Shown: positions 61,701-64,000 of the stretch, piece by piece
How positions within the stretch are numbered: the first letter of the stretch is position 1
How the letters are laid out: every line of letters starts with the position of its first letter
Source of the DNA: Dyadobacter tibetensis Y620-1
GTDB lineage: Bacteria; Bacteroidota; Bacteroidia; Cytophagales; Spirosomataceae
Direction: 5' to 3'
Assembly: GCF_000566685.1 (NCBI RefSeq)
Contig: NZ_AZQN01000004.1
Coordinates: forward strand, 62,001 to 126,000
Length of the DNA: 64,000 bases
The notes under the pieces: model-generated
Seen by the model: only the letters and a program-made list of their open reading frames with translations
Database searches by the model: none
Told to the model about the DNA's origin: nothing
Translations under genes and position numbers: made by a program

Positions 61701-62386
61701 AAGGTAGTTCTGTTGCCTATAACCACCTCCTGGGAATTGAACCCGACGAAGCTAAACACCAGTACAGCCTCGCTATTAGGGACTTCTAACTGCCATTTAC
61801 CTTCAACATCTGTTGAGGTCCCCTGGCTCGATCCTTTTAGCAGAACACTCACTCCGGGAAGTCCCACCCCAGAATCATCCACCACTCTACCACTTACCAC
61901 CAATTTTTGTGCCTCAACAAGAATGGTTTCAGCTTTTTGCAAATTCATTTGTTTGGGCTTTGCAGTTGGACCATTTATCTTTCGAATGACAACGTTTTTG
62001 TCGACAATTTTGTAATGCAATGGCAATCCTTCAAAACTAGCCTTAAGCACCTCTTCCACCGAGGCATTGCTCAAACTGACACTGGCTTTAAAACCCCTCA
62101 GATCGTCGGGGCTATAGAAGAATACATATTGACTCTGACGCTCCACATGCTCCAGAATCTTTACTATGCTGGCATTATGTTCCTTTACAGTAATTTTCTG
62201 AGCAAAACCGGTAGCCTCAACCCTGACTAAAATGGCTGTCAGAAAAAAAGTGACTAATTTGAGTTGCATAAATATTCTCTTTTTGAGTGGAGCCGACGAG
62301 CCATATCCCATAAAAAAGGGGTATAACCAGGCTTTCAAAAGCCAGCTTCTGTGCTCCCTGGCTTTTCCGAGTAGATGAAAATTCAT
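58784..62386 (-). CDS. SusC/RagA-family TonB-linked outer-membrane transporter with STN domain (second)
   Basis: This receptor has about 1200 residues. After a long N-terminal region with a signal segment (LVTFFLTAILVRVEATGFAQ) it has an STN domain (ITVKEHNASIVKILEHVERQ, YVFFYSPDDLRGF), a carboxypeptidase-like domain (VVSGRVVDDSGVGLPGVSVLLKG), a plug (VVGYGTQKKVNLTGAIS, SIYGSRAGNGVVMVTTKSG) and a beta-barrel ending TFTVGVDFKF. The STN domain normally transmits substrate status to a FecR anti-sigma factor, and such a gene lies just upstream. An ATG at 62386 is used; the frame extends to 62443. Confidence 0.93.
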   Translation of the reverse strand: MNFHLLGKAREHRSWLLKAWLYPFFMGYGSSAPLKKRIFMQLKLVTFFLTAILVRVEATGFAQKITVKEHNASIVKILEHVERQSQYVFFYSPDDLRGFKASVSLSNASVEEVLKASFEGLPLHYKIVDKNVVIRKINGPTAKPKQMNLQKAETILVEAQKLVVSGRVVDDSGVGLPGVSVLLKGSSQGTSTDVEGKWQLEVPNSEAVLVFSFVGFNSQEVVIGNRTTLEIQMTADVKGLEELVVVGYGTQKKVNLTGAISTVNSSDLNTQSASNLSNTIAGRAPGVNVTNTSGLAGASSSIRMRGSFGDPLFVIDGIVRDKEAFDMLEASEVDQLSFLKDAATASIYGSRAGNGVVMVTTKSGQKQKPTFNFQSNFTTGRPTQTLLSDLTTAEDELLYQNRVAEFKGTTIPNGPEEFEYFRDKKYNVNDFIWQNPYSHRQSLSVSGGDKKLTYYSLLSYRGEEGSYKSLEHNKFNMRTNVTAEITDAIKVNLNVSATQQNHDRFYWPFTGEDDFDVSDLYRVTFNWPKTYPFYTEADGTPVNHITEFPVQTPMGSWQAWSVIDQVVGERYIKTRRRNMNSILSVDIKLDKLIPGLSTKIVGNYLAGDYMRKKYLTFQKNYVFNQADPNGNRFIPAPPDENKTNIFTFSNNQPFLSQDIRTSWSYQFNWFANYSRTFNKHGVEALMVYEQAENGGYGTYAKLEAPLTSYDQSFVYSNDTERRNGSLWQEIGARQSWIGRFNYNFDSRYIAEFSFRYDGNTLFPQHKRWGFFPSFSGAWRISEEAFLKNATSFFDDLKLRASYGTTGNDLDVYNEKIRSFAYNDVYSNSGSYMFGDRLYQSIAPGATPNRNLTWATSTSYNIGLDFGLLKNRLYGTLDMFLKKERNILGSRLVTLPDNYGQGLAPENYAARSWRGGEFFVEWRDKALDNKVNYSVSANLGYAVDRWDIIDEGPAFAEGGNRHFQSAVGNPADRIIGLKALGMIRTQEQLDAILESGLKQYGRTPYLGGLYFEDVRGDGYSPGPDGKIDGNDIQVLSKKGAPRINYGMGLNVAYKGISIMAHFQGVGAYDRIISNQEGAGMRQHGGAVRPYYPIWADDVWTPENPNAAYPRPVGQNWYESGTGATSFWIRNGAYMRLKNLNLAYNLPKDWLSGLKLASAQLYVNGTNLFSISAMKEFHDPEQKNYDSFPVMKTFTVGVDFKF

Positions 62387-62597
62387 TATATTTACAGGGG
62401 TTAAGTTATAACTATTCGATACATCGTAGATGGTGTTGAACACCGGTAGCGGAAAGTGAAAGCAAAAATCTAGGCCGGAGCGGTGCTGAGAACACTACTT
62501 CGGCTGCCTTTTTCCCTACCCTTTCATTCAGGGAGGCCTAATCTCGGTTTTCATATGATACAATTAAGGGTTAGGAATAGTTAATACATTTTTTCTT

Positions 62598-63785
62598 TTA
62601 TTGGGTTACGAGAATTTTCCCTTTTACTCCCTCCCTGTTAGAAGGCAGCATTTTAAAGTTCACTCCCGCAAATGTTATAATCTCTAGTATCTGCGAAGCG
62701 TTGACATTCCGATGTATCTTCCCTGAAAATGTTTTTTGAGGAATGTTACCAGCATATTCCACCTCCACATTATACCAGCGGGCAATTTGATTCATCACTA
62801 CCTCGATACGATCGTTATGAAATTGAAATAACCCTTCTTTCCAGGCTGTAGTCTGTGATAGGTCGACTTTCCTTAACTCATAATGACCCTTTTCATTCAA
62901 GCTAGCCTGGTCTCCAGGCTTTAAGCTGACCTGGCTGGGCCTCCCCAGAGGCCCCAGCTGAATAGACCCTTCCACCAAGGTGGTCTGTATTTCCGAATCA
63001 TCTAAATAGGCGCTGATATTGAAGGCAGTACCGGTCACGACTACTTCCTCCCGATCCTGTATATTCACGATAAAGGGCAAATCGGCATTCGTGGCAACAT
63101 CGAAGAAGCACTCTCCTGTGACGCGGACCTTCCGAGAATTACCCGCAAAAAATGTGGGGAATTCGATAGAAGACTTAGCATTGAGCCAGACCTGCGTACC
63201 ATCGGGAAGCACTATACGATACTGCCCGCCAGCAGGTGTACTTATAGTATTCAAAATAGGTTTCTGGCTGCCTTTCCCTGCCTGACCTTTCCTATCATAT
63301 TCCAAAAGTCCATCTTCTCGTTTGAGAATGGCTACATCTCCTTGCTGGGCTATAGGTCCGTTGTGCTGCCCGTCCAGCTGCAGCTTACTACCATCCGACA
63401 AGGTTAGTGTTGCAACATTGGAGCCAGGCTCGAAGTCAGAAAGAATCGGGACCTGTGCAAGGGATGTTTTCTCCTTACTACTGCTCATCCAGTATAAACT
63501 TCCGACCAGAGTTAGAATGATGAGAATAGATGCAGCTGCACTAAACCAGGCCTTTTTCCATAATGGCAAAACCTTACTCTTGTCACTGATATTTTCTGAA
63601 ATATGATCGGCCATAGCCCAGCCTAATGCATTTTGCTGTTCGGGGTGCAGGGAGTCAAGGATGTCGGGATGATCTTCAAAATAGGTATAATATCGGTCCA
63701 CAAACTGCCGTTCAGCTTCTGTAGCTGTCCCTTCGACATAACGTCTGATTAATTCTTTTAAATGTTGCTTATTCTGAAGGTCCAT
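62598..63785 (-). CDS. FecR family anti-sigma factor
   Basis: This membrane protein of about 395 residues has a cytoplasmic N-terminal part (MDLQNKQHLKELIRRYVEGTATE), one transmembrane helix (WFSAAASILIILTLVGSLYWM), a FecR domain (TPAGGQYRIVLPDGTQVWLNAKSSIEFPTFF, RKVRVTGECFFDVA) and a C-terminal DUF4974-type part (VVMNQIARWYNVEVEYAGN). It should hold an ECF sigma factor at the inner membrane and respond to the STN domain of the SusC-type receptor downstream. The sigma gene is expected just beyond the right window edge. ATG 63785 is preferred to 63824. Confidence 0.9.
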   Translation of the reverse strand: MDLQNKQHLKELIRRYVEGTATEAERQFVDRYYTYFEDHPDILDSLHPEQQNALGWAMADHISENISDKSKVLPLWKKAWFSAAASILIILTLVGSLYWMSSSKEKTSLAQVPILSDFEPGSNVATLTLSDGSKLQLDGQHNGPIAQQGDVAILKREDGLLEYDRKGQAGKGSQKPILNTISTPAGGQYRIVLPDGTQVWLNAKSSIEFPTFFAGNSRKVRVTGECFFDVATNADLPFIVNIQDREEVVVTGTAFNISAYLDDSEIQTTLVEGSIQLGPLGRPSQVSLKPGDQASLNEKGHYELRKVDLSQTTAWKEGLFQFHNDRIEVVMNQIARWYNVEVEYAGNIPQKTFSGKIHRNVNASQILEIITFAGVNFKMLPSNREGVKGKILVTQ

Positions 63786-64000
63786 TCTCAGGATACGGTC
63801 AAGAAAAATAATAGGACGCATCATTCCATAAAGAAAGGTCCTATCTAGTTGTACCGAGAATGTGTAAAACTCCCAAATAAATTTGAAAAAAATTTCACAA
63901 ACATTAAAAGGATTAAGGAATCCTTCGGCAAATAGACCTATCTACTGAGACAATCACCCAGAAATGGAAGAAAAAGCAGAACTTTCCCCAACTGCCCTTT
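63786..64000. other. Right window edge upstream of the FecR gene
   Basis: No gene can be assigned. The minus strand carries no continuing frame that resembles a sigma factor within the last 200 bp. A plus-strand frame starts with ATG at about 63964 and stays open to the edge, too short to judge. Confidence 0.35.

Overview
The window looks like chromosome of a Bacteroidota bacterium, most likely order Cytophagales (Dyadobacter/Spirosoma-like; inferred from gene content, not from a marker-gene search). The signs are two SusC/SusD outer-membrane uptake pairs, a FecR anti-sigma factor, a PorX-type response regulator of the type IX secretion system, many lipoproteins, few Shine-Dalgarno sites, and several promoters with the Bacteroidota -7 box TAnnTTTG. 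No phage, CRISPR array, tRNA or rRNA was found.

Left part (1-13.6 kb): the 3' end of a 2-oxoacid dehydrogenase E2 gene, a GNAT acetyltransferase and hslV, then a carbohydrate locus. In that locus an MFS transporter (minus strand) faces two Gfo/Idh/MocA oxidoreductases, a TIM-barrel sugar isomerase/epimerase and a large exported ThuA / PQQ-type sugar dehydrogenase / PKD / cytochrome c fusion. Together they suggest oxidation of a sugar, uptake, and further NAD-dependent oxidoreduction and isomerisation. A SHOCT protein, a lipoprotein sulfatase and a DUF4269 protein follow.

Accessory stretch (13.9-23.9 kb): AraC and VOC genes, an AT-rich minus-strand operon (ArsR repressor, SRPBCC, DUF6194, two DoxX, one unknown), another VOC lipoprotein and AraC gene, and a Crp/Fnr regulator in front of two paralogous small exported proteins. 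The second paralog is truncated. Both have the same near-palindrome at the same distance from their -7 box. Then come three tandem copies of a hairpin-bearing repeat.

Core and mixed stretch (23.9-42.4 kb): TIGR02757, LysM, DUF4905, kdsB, porX, ftsE, fsa and the SRP RNA; then TPR, PD40, alpha/beta hydrolase (with a decayed duplicate of its 5' end), sialate O-acetylesterase, reductase, M16 peptidase, FKBP and metallophosphoesterase genes. Many units end at clear, often bidirectional, terminators.

Right part (42.4-64 kb): a large minus-strand catabolic region. Histidine phosphatase, two FGGY kinases and a 2-hydroxyacid dehydrogenase form one tight unit. A Tat-exported EEP-family phosphodiesterase and a FAD oxidoreductase form a second, and SusD/SusC a third. 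A hexuronate-type MFS transporter diverges from a DeoR repressor. A second SusC (with STN domain)/SusD pair lies behind a FecR gene. With no glycoside hydrolase present, a small substrate such as a sugar acid, polyol or phosphorylated sugar is the simplest guess.
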